In this document: piece by piece, positions 34,601-45,616 of the stretch
Layout: each line of letters opens with the position of its first letter
Position numbering within the stretch: the stretch's first letter is position 1
NCBI GenBank assembly: GCA_029948255.1
Contig: JALIZF010001794.1
Coordinates: 434,001 to 498,000 of the forward strand
From: Telmatactis stephensoni
Taxonomy: Eukaryota; Cnidaria; Anthozoa; Actiniaria; Isophelliidae
Direction: 5' to 3'
Length of the DNA: 64,000 nt
The notes under the pieces: generated by a model
Database searches by the model: none
The model's input: the letters and a program-made list of their open reading frames with translations, nothing else
Told to the model about the DNA's origin: nothing
Position numbers and translations under genes: made by a program

Positions 34601-37600
34601 AGACCTTTTACACTAGGGCACGAAGATCACACAGACCGTTAATAACCACGGGAAAATGATTGATTTTATGGATGGTTGTCGCCATAGTTGGTAAAGTTGT
34701 ATTATACTCACTGGGATCGAAAGGGTGTGGCTGCACACAGTTGACCACGTGACGATCTCCTTGTAGAACCATAACGATTTCTGTACTGTCTTTGTCCCAT
34801 AAAAAGATACGACCACAGTCACTCCCACTAATAATGTACCGGTCACCCCAGAATCGAGCCTCTTTGATCTTGATAACAGATGACAAAGATATCAATCACA
34901 CGAAAACAATAATCCCTTTACTCCTAAACAAACGTCAGAACATCAATCATGAAAGTTTTTTCGCATGAACAGAGCTCGCAACTTCAAAACCGCAAGAAAT
35001 TAGCTGCAATTTTTCGCCACAATATATAATCGACTGTCTACAAGCACGAATCCGACACACGACAAAACATATTTGGGTAACGTTGCATGTGCACGACGTA
35101 GAATACAATCAAGTGTCAACCACTGTAACGTTTGCGCGGCGCAACGTTGTACGCAACGATGCAGAAGATAGATCTAGTCCTGATACTTCTTCTGCAATGT
35201 TGCCTATAACAAAATCAAATAGACAGGGCGATGGTTGAACTCTGGTTTCTAGACTTGACCTTGTCATTAAAGTAGCCCTAGTAAACATCAAACTTCTTTC
35301 TCAAGCCAGTTACGCTCATCGTGCCATGAGCACCTCGTGTCCGGGCTTTTAACTGATATCGCTTTAACCGCGTGATAAACCGAACCTTGTAGTACAAATA
35401 CCTTAAAGATGGACTAGCATCAAAATTGTTCAATTCAACATTCAATTTAGCTGAAACTTCATTAAAACTACACTGAAAGGCTCTCAAAGAGCTGTTCAAA
35501 AACTGGTTAGTTTGTTTTCTGAAAATTCTCATGGGAAGTATTAGATTTTTATGAATCTTTAGAGGTATCAGTGACGTCATACACTCCACACAAACATTTA
35601 GCTCCATACATTTCCTTGTAATTGAAATATGTCAATGTAAATGTTCTACATTGAAGAAAACTGGTCAGAAAATGAATCCTTAGCCTAAACAATGTAAGAA
35701 AACTCCTTCACACAAACTTTTAGTGTCAAAGAAATAAAATTGTTTAAGAAACAAAATATAAAGAAATGTATGGAGCTGAATGTTTAGGTTGAGTGTATGA
35801 CGTCACAAGAACGATTTTGATGCTAGTCCCCCTTTAATCAGCAATTCAATATTCCCCTGATGTTAACAAATGACTTCGAGGTGTAAATACCAAGAAATAT
35901 AGTGTAGATTTCATATGTTGAGCGGGAAACGTTACGATACGACTTTGTTCCTATTGTCACTACGAATTCTTATTGGTTGTGTTTTTAGCCACCCGCGTGA
36001 CTGTACCGCAAGTCTAGAACGTAGCATTGTCATCATATGAAACCTGCTATGAACCCCTTGCACGTCACTGACGTCACGTATTCCATAGCAACGCTGGCCA
36101 CGTTGGGAGACAACGTTTGTCCTATTGAACGCCATTTTGATGTTTTTCTTACTTTAAAAGCTTGGACAGAGTCGAAAACAGTCATATTTAAACCATATTT
36201 TTGGCGTATCAACATGTGAGTACACTATCTAGTTGTCCCCAAGATGACGGCTTAATGAGATTCATTAGGTTGTGACGTCACGTGCAAGGATTTTCATTAA
36301 ATAGTTATAACCATACCATAGTGCGTGCATTCCTGTGTCCACGATAAACCCTTGTCATTTTAGGAACCCAAATCTCCTCTTGTTCACCATCTAACATGTA
36401 ACTGTCCCAATCGTACTTTGGTTTTGCAGTTTTTGCTGCTTTATAATTTCTGTACATTCTCTGTATTCTAGTTGCTGCTAAGCTTTGTGGGTTATCTGAC
36501 GAGGTATCGCGGTTTGATTCAGAAGTGTCAGGCCCTGGAGACACCTCACAACGTGTACTTGACACGCCTACCTCACGTGTACTTGTCACGCCCTCCTCAT
36601 TATTAATAGTCTCTGTTTCATCGTTTGAATTATCAGTACATGAACTCACAGCTCCCTCAGCTTGTTCATTTGGCACTACTTGTATGGATGGAATACCCTG
36701 AATTTCACTTGAAATACTTGATTGCTGCTCTGTCTGCAGCTCTGCTCGTTCGCAGACGGAATCATTTTTAGTGTCATGTCTGACTGATTCATTTTCTGTA
36801 CTACTTTTAGACTGTGCTTTATCTGCAGAAAGTCCGCTCGACCCAGGCATGGCTTGATCTAAAAAGGACAGTTTATTTTCGTCTTGACTGGGAAAATCTC
36901 CGGTCGATTGATCTGATAAATCTTCCGTTGTACTTGCTGTCTTGATTGTAACAACTGAAGGTGAAGAAGAGTCATCCATTTCATCTGGAGACTCATCGTT
37001 TACACCAACATCACGAGGTGGACTTGAAGCAGACGCCTCAAGAATTCCCGAACTGTCAGAGGAGGAAGAATTTGTAGAACGAGACGGAAATGACGCAGAA
37101 GAAGACATCGACGTTGACGACGAGGAACCACGAGATTGAGCTGATCTTAACCTGCTTCGTTGGCTGCCGCGAAACGATTCTTCAATCCAGCGGACGAACA
37201 AATCAGACATGCGCTGCATTAACGTGCTTTCTGTTGAAGCAGCCTCACTTTCAGGTCTTGCATTTGGACCTGTGTCAGACCAGTCCCCCCGCAGCCTTAG
37301 CCGCTTCAGTGGTACGTTCTTTTTTGAATTGTTGCCAGGAAACAGCCCGTTGCCATGGGCACCATCGCAGGTAAGACGAACTTCCTTTTGTCCCCTTGCA
37401 TCGAACAAGTAGACATAATCAGCGCAGTAACTAATGAGAAGCTCGCTTCCATCAGCACTACAAAACAAAAACACAGCTTAGTTTAAACTGTTCTACTATG
37501 TACTACATGGACAGTGCTATGTGTAGATGATATAAAGGGGTAATGAAGTTTATGCAAGATTTTCAAGAAGCCCGGTAAACATCAAATTTGAAGTATGCAG

Positions 37601-40600
37601 CAATTCTGTCCAATCTTTCTGATATTGCAAAACCAGTTTCCAGAAAAAACGTTAAACGTCAATGCTTCTGGGAAACATTGTCATGATTGATAAATGATAC
37701 TCAACTTGACAGGATTTACTGTGAAACCTTGGCAAACTTTACAGAGTTTATTAGAATTATATTGCTGGGAATATGGTCGAAAATTCTATATTACTAGCCC
37801 CCACTTTTTGAACATGTTTGGTCATAAAATATAAATACGAGTTGGGATTTTCCAGAAATAGCCAACTTTCAATATACCTGTATTGAATGAGCGATAGTGA
37901 ACAGTGTGGCCAAGTCAAGGTCCAGGGGGAATAAAATGCTTTGTATAATAAGTATATTGATTGAGCCTGCTTAAAAAGTCTGAACTATTACCTATACTCC
38001 AAAGATGTCACACGACATGTCCTGTCCTTCAGAGCCTCGGGTTTGAATTTATAAACCATTCCTTTCATTCCATTAGATCCTGAACTAGAGCTGGCTGTGC
38101 TGAGAGACCGTCGATCAAATAATGCAACAATGCTGTCTTCACAGCCTATTCCTAACTGATATGGTGCTAAAGGATTAACACTGATGGATGTGACAGCTTT
38201 ACCACATTCTATAAGTATGTCCTTCAAGAAGAAAAATACAAATATTATTTTAAAACTTAGTGGCCTCACAACTTGAGAAGGATGGTGAAACCCACTCAAC
38301 TGCCAACAGGACTTGAACAAACTGTCCCTAGAACTTTGCTGACATTTAAGTGAAGGAGTGCCAGTGAAAACGACCTAAGTGATGCCTTTCAAAAATAACC
38401 AAACATTCATTGATATTTGGCTTTGAAAGAAGGGCTAGTGATACCAATTTGAACCATGTGAGTAAACTTTATCAGAAAAGTCACTTAGACCATTTTTATC
38501 AGATGTCCTTCAACTATTACTATCCCTTTCATAACAAAATTACTACTAGCATTCATCTTTGAAATATCTAATTATCAACCAACCTCTTTGCAGTCCCGCT
38601 TTGTACATTTAGACTTTGTTCTGAGGTCGAACATGCGAACAGTTCCATCTTCACCACAAGATATAAATGTGTTGGGATCACCTGGTGTTGTTATGACCTA
38701 CAATACAGTACAATGATCAGTGTACAAATCTATGCAATGACAGCCCACCATAAAGCATGTAGTTTTCTACTGAGATTTTAAAGTACACATACAGATTTGA
38801 AACAGTTCAGAAGAAAAGAACAGAGTTTTCATTATGGGATAGGATCATCAAAAACACTGATTTGTGACTCTACTGGAGCCCACTGGGGCACATCTTGTAT
38901 ACTTGGTAATAAAAATGGTTTGCAATATCAAACAGATGCATACAATATAACCTACAATCATAGCCTTGGGGAGGTGCAGACAGATGGTGAGTTGCAAAAG
39001 AAGCCCCAAAAAGAAAATTCGGCCACTGTAAGATAAACCTCCCCCCAAAAAGGACTGTAGATACAAATGTAAGATTATAGGTAGACAGCAAGGCTACTAC
39101 CTCCAAAAAGGCCTTGAAATATACAACCCAAAAAGTGTCCTCCCAAACTTCACACTTCAAATAAAGTCAAATTTTGGAAATTAGTTCAGACCCAAAATAT
39201 ACAACCCAAAAAGTGTCCTCCCAAACTTCACACTTCAAATAAAGTCAAATTTTGGAAATTAGTTCAGACCCCAAATGGGCTTCACACCAACCCATCCCTC
39301 TTTTGCTTGGGTATCCCTCTGGGTATTATTACATACATACCTCATATGCTGTTCCTGAATGGCAATTGTACGAACACTTTCCATAGCTTTCTGGTCTTTC
39401 TACATCAGTAAAATGTAGCATACCATCACCTGAACAAGATACAATCTGAAAACACAGAACATTATTTATAGACAACTTATAAAATATTTGAGATATAACG
39501 TGTGTGCTGATTGGCTGGCTACCATGTTTATATCAGAGGACAGAGACATGGCTTGCTCAAAAAACGTCGAAAATATTTTATAAAAGCAATATAAAACGAT
39601 CGCTTATGTCTCTGTTCTGTGATATAAACACTCTGGAAGATGTAGAGCACTCGAAAAGCAAGAGAAACACTCGGCTATGCCTCGTGTTCCTAAGCTTGCT
39701 TTTCTCTTGCTCTACATCTTCCATCGTGTTTATATCACAGTACAGAGACATGCGCGCGCGTTTTATATTCCTTAAATTTAGATCAATATGGTGTGTATAT
39801 TATATCTAACATTTGACATTATGATAATTTACAACTGCACTGAAGAAGTCTAACTTGTTATTTATCAGTTGAACTGAATGTTTTGCTTCTTTGAAAGTCC
39901 AACTAACATCTACTAGGATTTATTTCAATAAGTATATTTGCAGTGCTCACCAAATTAATGAGTTCATAATACCTGTATTTGAATACTCCTCAAAATGCTT
40001 TCTTTTCCTACCTTTGTATCTGAAGAACATGGCATAAATTTTGCACTGAATATGTTGGCACGGTGACCAGTTCTTATTGAATGAAGCAGCTGGTAATAAA
40101 AGAAGTACTGTATAAGCACAACTACTGTTTGTTGATGAGTACAGTAACTATAAACAATGTATGATGTGTGTGACAGCACAAGGACTACACAATTCAAACA
40201 TTAGCAGGTGCTGACTGACTGACTCACTCAGTGGACAGATGGATGGATGGACGGACTCAGCTATGATGGATGGATGGATGGACTGACTGACAGAATGATT
40301 GAGACTGACTGACAGACTTCATGACTGATTGATTGACTGACTGATTGACTGATTAATACCTTTTTGTGGTATGGTTTGTAGATATTGAGCCTGCAGTCAT
40401 CTGAGCCAGAAAGTAGCAATTCACCAGAATCACTCCAACATATTGAATTGACCTACAAATAAAGCAACAGAACAATGACTTTTATTTTTCAAATAAAATC
40501 AAAACACAAGGTTATTTTATTGTCTGCATTAAGAAAGTTATGGCAAACTCTAATACCCTTTATGCTGTGCAATGCATACAACCATGGATTAACTTACTTA

Positions 40601-41967
40601 GCAAGTTACAAGCTAAGTTTGAAGAAGACTGTTGACTCAAATTATTTGCTATACCTCTCCAAATTTAGCCCTCCTGGAAGGTTTTGTATACATTTCCCTT
40701 AGACTGTTATGACAAGAATAAGTTCGAAAAACATGAACATTAAAGAAAGGTTGCACTGCTTGTAGTCGTGCGAATGTGCGTCAAAATGAAATACCTCTCT
40801 CTGATTGGCTAACTTGTAAATAAGTTATGTTGGGTGGCCACGGTAGTGTGCATTGCACAGTAAATGTTCATGAATCATTAATAGAAATTTTTGACTCTTT
40901 AAACTTCCTATCACAAGATAAAATTAAAACAAACTAAAAAGAATAATGAAAAAATAAGAATACAAAATGCACATTTCTGTACTGTGATTGAAAACACGTT
41001 GGGAGATGTGAAGCACAAGAAAAGCAAGCTTAGAGACATGAGGCATAGCTGAGTGTTTCTCTTGTTTTTTGAGTGCTCTTCATCTTCCAGAGTGTTTATA
41101 TCACAGTACATAGAGTGACATAATTTTGATCATTTTATAAGCAAACAGTCTGCTTGTATAAAATATTTTCAACATTTTTCTGTGAGCCATGTCTTTGTTT
41201 TCTGATATGAACACAGTAGCCAGCCATTTAGTGCTTGCATTATATCACAATATTTCATAGTCTGGTTTAGATTTACAAATCTGAAGAGAAACTTTTTTCT
41301 CTCCCATGCAGTACATTCTCAACCTCACACAAATTGACTATGTATGTTATTTAACAGCTTTTCATCAATTTGTTCAGTACTTTTATCTAGTTCTTTAGAT
41401 AAAAGCGATGGAAGAAAGCAAGACAGAACGGACTGTGCTTGGAAGAACAACAACATTGAGGTTTTATTTATATTATTTCAAGTTAAATCTGAGCTGTATA
41501 CATGTACTTTGTTTTTCTAATTTTCACGACAGCTATCAATAACGACATGATTCATATGCATTCATTTACTATTGAAAACTCATTACAACACACTCTCTCT
41601 TGTCCCAGGGTACATTGTGTCTGTACTAAGAAGGTGTTAAGTATAATAAGGTCGAAATGCACTGACGTAACGTAGAAATGTACATGTATGTTGTCTGTTT
41701 AACGTTTTACAACAACTCTACACTACAATCAAAGGTTCCCACTTACACAGCCATCATGTCCTGTTAACGTTCCACTTCTCTGTAGACATTGCAGAAAGTA
41801 TTTGCTTCCTAGAGAGAGAAACAGGTTGATGATAAACATGTACTTCACTTCATTCGTCGACAAGAATCGCCATACAGACCTCGAGCTCGACGAAACAGCA
41901 AGTCAGGAGTGACCGATCCATAAACACGCTGTTGTAGGGCTTGATGTAGTCCATAGTTTGAGTTCAT
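31691..41967 (-). CDS. DCAF6: DCAF6 (NRIP/IQWD1), CUL4-DDB1 substrate receptor
   Basis: Twelve in-phase exons, 768 residues (human about 860): 41880-41967, 41747-41808, 40360-40452, 40012-40089, 39341-39445, 38584-38697, 37992-38221, 36317-37457, 34712-34868, 33884-33969, 32326-32431 and 31691-31737. N-terminal WD40 repeats include [19 protein letters not shown] and the WDxR-like TVRMFDLRT and IVALFDRRS. The large exon 8 has [20 protein letters not shown], a long Ser/acidic linker and an IQ motif ([15 protein letters not shown]). The final WD repeats carry [20 protein letters not shown] and [15 protein letters not shown]6 recruits substrates to CRL4 and binds nuclear receptors and calmodulin (IQ motif) in vertebrates. 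Two donors are weak (GTCTGT after exon 1, GTTGG after exons 6 and 10). The introns carry many repeats. Confidence 0.93.
31942..32220. repeat. Palindromic MITE with GCGCGC arms, copy 2
   Basis: Same family as 24778-25054, ends ACAAGAGACCATAATACTAA and its complement. It is flanked by TTTATA-type sequence on both sides, a probable target-site duplication. It lies in the last DCAF6 intron. Confidence 0.85.
32577..33452 (+). repeat. 73-bp tandem array, about 12 copies
   Basis: Each unit contains AAACATCTTCAAAGTATTAC, GTAACGAAAAGTGTTGCGTT and ATGTACGGTCTGGTGCACTC, with the spacing ACGCAATT. Most copies differ only at a few sites (CAAAG/CAGAG, GGTC/GGCC). Two copies are internally shortened, near 32788 and 33241. 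The array fills much of DCAF6 intron 10. There are no unique spacers. Confidence 0.9.
33453..33570. repeat. Inverted repeat abutting the 73-bp array
   Basis: CATAAACGTAAGCAACATAC, then GCAGACTCAGGA on the left, is mirrored by CTGGGTCTGCGTACGTTGCT and TGTGTTTATG on the right. The left end starts exactly where the last 73-bp unit breaks off, so the array and this element may share an origin. Confidence 0.7.
35404..35836. repeat. Long inverted-repeat element in a DCAF6 intron
   Basis: AAAGATGGACTAGCATCAAA and later TGACGTCATACACTCCACAC with TTTAGCTCCATACATTTC on the left are mirrored on the right by GAAATGTATGGAGCTGAATG, GAGTGTATGACGTCA and TTTTGATGCTAGTCCCCCTTT. The arms are interrupted. No ORF with a domain. 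Confidence 0.65.
39117..39272 (+). repeat. 78-bp tandem duplication in a DCAF6 intron
   Basis: The unit starting AAATATACAACCCAAAAAGT and ending TTAGTTCAGACCC is present twice with an offset of exactly 78 bases. It lies just downstream (gene sense) of exon 5. Confidence 0.85.
39509..39749 (+). repeat. Inverted-repeat element, copy 1 (DCAF6 intron 4)
   Basis: The right 140 bp is itself an inverted repeat (GTCTCTGTTCTGTGATATAA against TTATATCACAGTACAGAGAC). The left part carries GATTGGCTGGCTACCATG and AAATATTTTATA. A diverged copy in the opposite orientation lies at 40977-41230. Confidence 0.75.
40211..40352 (+). repeat. GACT/GATT and GATGGATG tetranucleotide repeats
   Basis: Interrupted runs of GACTGACT, GATGGATG and GATTGACT sit immediately downstream (gene sense) of DCAF6 exon 3, whose donor is at 40359-40360. 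Confidence 0.8.
40977..41230 (-). repeat. Inverted-repeat element, copy 2 (DCAF6 intron 2)
   Basis: The reverse complement aligns with 39509-39749: GGCTGGCTACTGTGTTCATA, AAGACATGGCT, ATATAAACACTCTGGAAGAT and CTAAGCTTGCTTTTCTTGTG. The two copies flank DCAF6 exons 3 and 4 in inverted orientation. Confidence 0.75.
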
Positions 41968-41991
41968 GACTGCTGTTCTTCAGGTACAACT

Positions 41992-42042
41992 TCATGACAG
42001 ATTATTCATAACAACATCAAGTCCCAACGTACTCGACGCCAT
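41992..42042 (-). promoter_or_regulatory. Upstream ORF in the DCAF6 5' leader
   Basis: An ATG in strong context (CAAGATGGCGTC, also a YY1-like motif) opens a 16-codon frame, MASSTLGLDVVMNNLS, ending in TGA 24 bases before the DCAF6 ATG at 41967. No splice acceptor is needed between them. Whether this segment is in the mature leader depends on the unmapped transcription start. Confidence 0.5.
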
Positions 42043-42431
42043 CTTGGATTTTAATTTCACGCATGCGTAAATATGAGGAATGAGGGTCTCCCGAAACACA
42101 GGAAGCCCATGCGACATGAAATGTCTTCTAAAAATGTACCACTGTAGTGAGGAAGTCAAACTCACTTTGGAATTTGTTCCTAAATCACCTTGACTTTTCG
42201 TTTTTACTTTTTTCACTTTGCCTTTTTTCATTTTGACATTTTTAATTGACGCTCTCGGCCGCTGTATAAAGGTAGTCCAAAACAACTTGGGAAAACCTGG
42301 GATGCTCGTCATACCTTTTAGGGGTCAGAATCGACAATCTGGGACCTTTTAAGGTGTCCAAGTTCCTTTTAGGGGTCATTTTTAAAGAAACTATAAACCA
42401 AAACACATACCTAATACAATAGAACGAGTAA

Positions 42432-42720
42432 CAATAATAATAATAATAATAATAAATCTTTATTTAATGAGGGTAAGACATTCATTACCGGTTACCCGGT
42501 AGTTTACATAATGGCCCTCCAAAATAAAAGTAAGACCATAAGAAAGAAAAAAGAAAAAACAGGAGATAGGAAAAGCGATAAAATCTTAGTTTAGCATAAT
42601 AAATAAATCTTAATCTTAACCTTAATTGAAATAGAAACAACAATAGAAAACAATAGATTTTTAGAATACCGCTAAAAATAGATGAACCCCCTCCCGGGGC
42701 ATGGGTTAGAAGCAATCAGG
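42432..42720 (-). mobile_element. Non-LTR retrotransposon 3' end with (ATT)n tail
   Basis: Read on the minus strand, the sequence runs from a coding-like stretch (LTHAPGGGSSIFSG) through TTACCCTCATTAAATAAAGA to a pure ATT tail at 42432-42456. A 3'-anchored truncated copy ending in a short simple repeat is typical of LINE-type insertions. The exact clade cannot be told. Confidence 0.55.
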
Positions 42721-43020
42721 CAGACAACGTATAGTGTCTGCGAGGCTGCCAAGCTTTGGAATGGTTTTGTTTGTCATAATAGGCAACCATGCACAACGCC
42801 CATGGCAGCGGGGAATATGGCATAAAACAATGCTCTAAATTACACGGTAGAATACTTCGAATATCCAAGGCTGCATAACATTTACTTGTAATGAATGAGA
42901 AAATGAAGTAATTGTTTTTTAACCATGTTTCTGCTTGGTGCATGCAACATATGTGCATGCATTGAATTTTGCCCCGCAGAGTGAGCTATAAAACTAAAAC
43001 TGTGAGTAGAGGTTCTATTT
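42721..43020. other. Unassigned intergenic sequence
   Basis: Nothing recognisable. Short overlapping minus-strand frames have no domain features. Confidence 0.4.
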
Positions 43021-43476
43021 CTAATCCTTTTTGCAACAAGAGGAAAAGTAACCCTGCCGACCCTCGCGATTTCCACATCCACATTTCTGGATGTAAAAAT
43101 TAATGGCGTTTTTGAAAAATAACCTGCTCCAAAAGCGTTTTTTTTTTGTGCGTGTTTCATCGTGACCATAGCATGCAGTTTTGGCTCTTACACAATCTGG
43201 ATTAAGTTTCCGTGCATAGCACGAAATGAAGCAAATGAAGCTGCACTTAGATTTCGTTAATTTTTTGTCTGGACATACTACATCATATACTTGTTTAAAA
43301 AATGAAATAAAAAATGGGTTCTCCGTATTCGTTTTTTCACTATATGCTCCCAAAGTAATGTACCGCGGCAAGCGAAGCATAAATTTAAAAAATTTGGCCG
43401 CCGCGCCATCTTGAATACCGTGAGGAGACTGGGCCAACGAGAATCTTTTCCATCCTTTTTTTCTGCAGTTTTTCAA
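43021..43476 (-). CDS. Unrecognised 151-codon ORF
   Basis: One uninterrupted frame from ATG at 43476 to a stop at 43021. It is Lys- and Cys-rich (several CxC-like clusters near the end, KCGCGNREG), with no signal peptide and no convincing transmembrane segment. A second ATG in strong context (CAAGATGGCGCGG, near 43413) lies inside it in another frame, so the region may instead be a promoter/first exon or part of a repeat. No paralogue is visible in this window. I do not recognise the protein. Confidence 0.25.
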   Translation of the reverse strand: MKNCRKKGWKRFSLAQSPHGIQDGAAAKFFKFMLRLPRYITLGAYSEKTNTENPFFISFFKQVYDVVCPDKKLTKSKCSFICFISCYARKLNPDCVRAKTACYGHDETRTKKKRFWSRLFFKNAINFYIQKCGCGNREGRQGYFSSCCKKD

Positions 43477-44065
43477 CCTGAACTATTTTTTTCCTCAGTC
43501 AAACTAATTTTTTATGTTTTTCCTTCTTTAAAAGTAATTTCCATTTGAAAAATAGAATAAAAGTAATTACCGAAAAAGCATTTTTAGGCCTCCACCGCTA
43601 GCGTGCGCAGTAAAAGTTCTCGTGAACAATGCCGGCGAACCGGCGAATGTCCTTAACCTGAAAAGACGCGAAGGCCGGCAGAGGTTTTTCCCCTCGCTTG
43701 CAAGGCTTGCTGAGGATCAGAAAAATCTTCTGCTATCAGAGCAGGTTAAAACGAGCGAGTCCTGGATCTGGACTGAATCCGTATCTTCTCGATTTAGCAC
43801 CGCCCCCGGCCCGACTTTGCATTTATTCACACAAGTATCAGGCTATCATCTTGAAAAACAGACAAACAGATAGACAGACAAACAAACAAACAAACAAACG
43901 TAAAAAGTACAGTTCAACTCAACGTTTAAATTTTGTAAAAGAGGTTTAAACATTTAAAAACGTTCACCTTAAGCTTGCTATTCTGTATTCATTACACCCA
44001 AGAGAGTTCCTTTGCCTTGCGTTACAAGAATCAAAAATAATTATTAACAAAGCGTAACGCCAAGA

Positions 44066-45074
44066 AGCAGCAAGTGATAACATCTGCGCATGTCTCCAAC
44101 TTCTATTGTCTTCGACAAATGGCTAATTTTGAAAGGATAATTTCTGGCTGTTCGTACTTCTGCACTCGATTGTAATGCTCCGGAAAGCTTTGGGGAGACT
44201 ATACGACTCTCTTTATGAGAGAGGTAGCCCTAAGCCAGGGCCACTTCAGAGGCCACTTCCGTCCAGCGGTTCGCGCATACTCGTCATGTTATCACTTGCT
44301 ATTTAACGCCAGCCAAAGTTTTGCCACCCTGGTTTTTCTCGCTGTACTCTGGAACGAAGGTAGCGTAATGCATGTAGTAACAAGGCTAGATTTAAGAACT
44401 GACATGATATCCACTCACAAATTAAAACGACGACTGAAAGCAAACGGAAGCATGAACGGAAGGATGACACCTTTATGTTCTCGTGAAAACAGCTCGACAG
44501 AAGCGGAGACCGAAGCCTCACTTGAATGGTGATATATAGACTTTTTTCGCACGCTGAATTTTCCCATTCTAGCAAATTCTTTTGAGGAATAAAATTCCTT
44601 GTTTGAAAATCAAGGCACGACCATAGCATTTGTAATTGTTGTAAAAAAAACAAACGATGAAATAAAGTTGCCATTATTATTATTAATTCAACGTTCCTTT
44701 ATTTATAGATGCACGTCAAGATCAGTAAATGATGGGAATTTACTAATAGCAAAATATTCTATACACATCATTTTATTGTTGTGTTTTTATTTGATTGTCA
44801 ATCAAGACACTTACAATCTTGACTAGAAAAACAGCAAGTGATAACATGACGAGTATGCGCGAGCCGCTGGACGGAAGTGGCCTCAATTACGGTTTTAACC
44901 TGGCTTAGGGCTACCTCTCTCATAAATAGAGTCGTATATAGTCTCCCCAAAGTTTTTCGGAGCATTACATCCGAGTGCAGAAGTATGAACAGCTAGAAAT
45001 TATCCTTTCAAAATTATCCATTTGTCCAAGACAATAGAAGTTGGAGACATGCGCAGATGTTATCACTTGCTGCT
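44066..45074. mobile_element. Composite element: two inverted 240-bp MITE copies around a 528-bp core
   Basis: The left arm (44066-44302) and right arm (44831-45074) are inverted copies with outer ends AGCAGCAAGTGATAACA. Each arm also ends internally in GTTATCACTTGCT or its complement, so each arm is itself a complete MITE. The core between them has no recognisable gene. The same family's right end opens the window at 1-66. Confidence 0.8.
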
Positions 45075-45616
45075 GACTAGAAAAGTAAATAAGTCGATCA
45101 ATGATAATATATTAAATGCAGCAAAGAATGAAAAGAAGATATGAATAAGCGTTCTCGTAGATCAATCACTGAAAATAGAATATTAGAATCAACCTTACTG
45201 TCTGCTTTCGTCACTAAGAATATAAGTGTTACAGTTAGCTGTACATTATGGTTAGTTTTTCTTCGGTTTTCTTCAGTATTTGTACTGTTACCTTCGACCA
45301 GCTGCTTAATCATACATTTGAATAATTTCTTAATTAACCCTGTCTTTAATTTAGTGAGCTACGTACGGATCCGAAGTAATTAATTGGTTTTACTCTGTTG
45401 TACTAGCCCTACTGCAATTTCCTGTTTATTTATTGCAATTATATTTGTTTGGCTTTTCACTTTTATAGTTTTCAAAATGGCAAAACTATTCAAATAAATA
45501 CAGTAAACCTCTTCGCTATCTTTTTTGAAAGTATATGCAGTCATATAATCATTAGGATTTGCTTATTTTTCGAATTTCTTCCAGAACCATATTAGGGTCT
45601 ATTAGGCGCAGTTCGA

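Noticed and set aside
37090..37412. Plus-strand ORFs over the large DCAF6 exon
   Set aside because: Shadows of the Ser/acidic linker of DCAF6 on the opposite strand.
42882..43169. Second minus-strand ORF overlapping the 151-codon ORF
   Set aside because: It lies in another frame, has no domain, and is best seen as a shadow.
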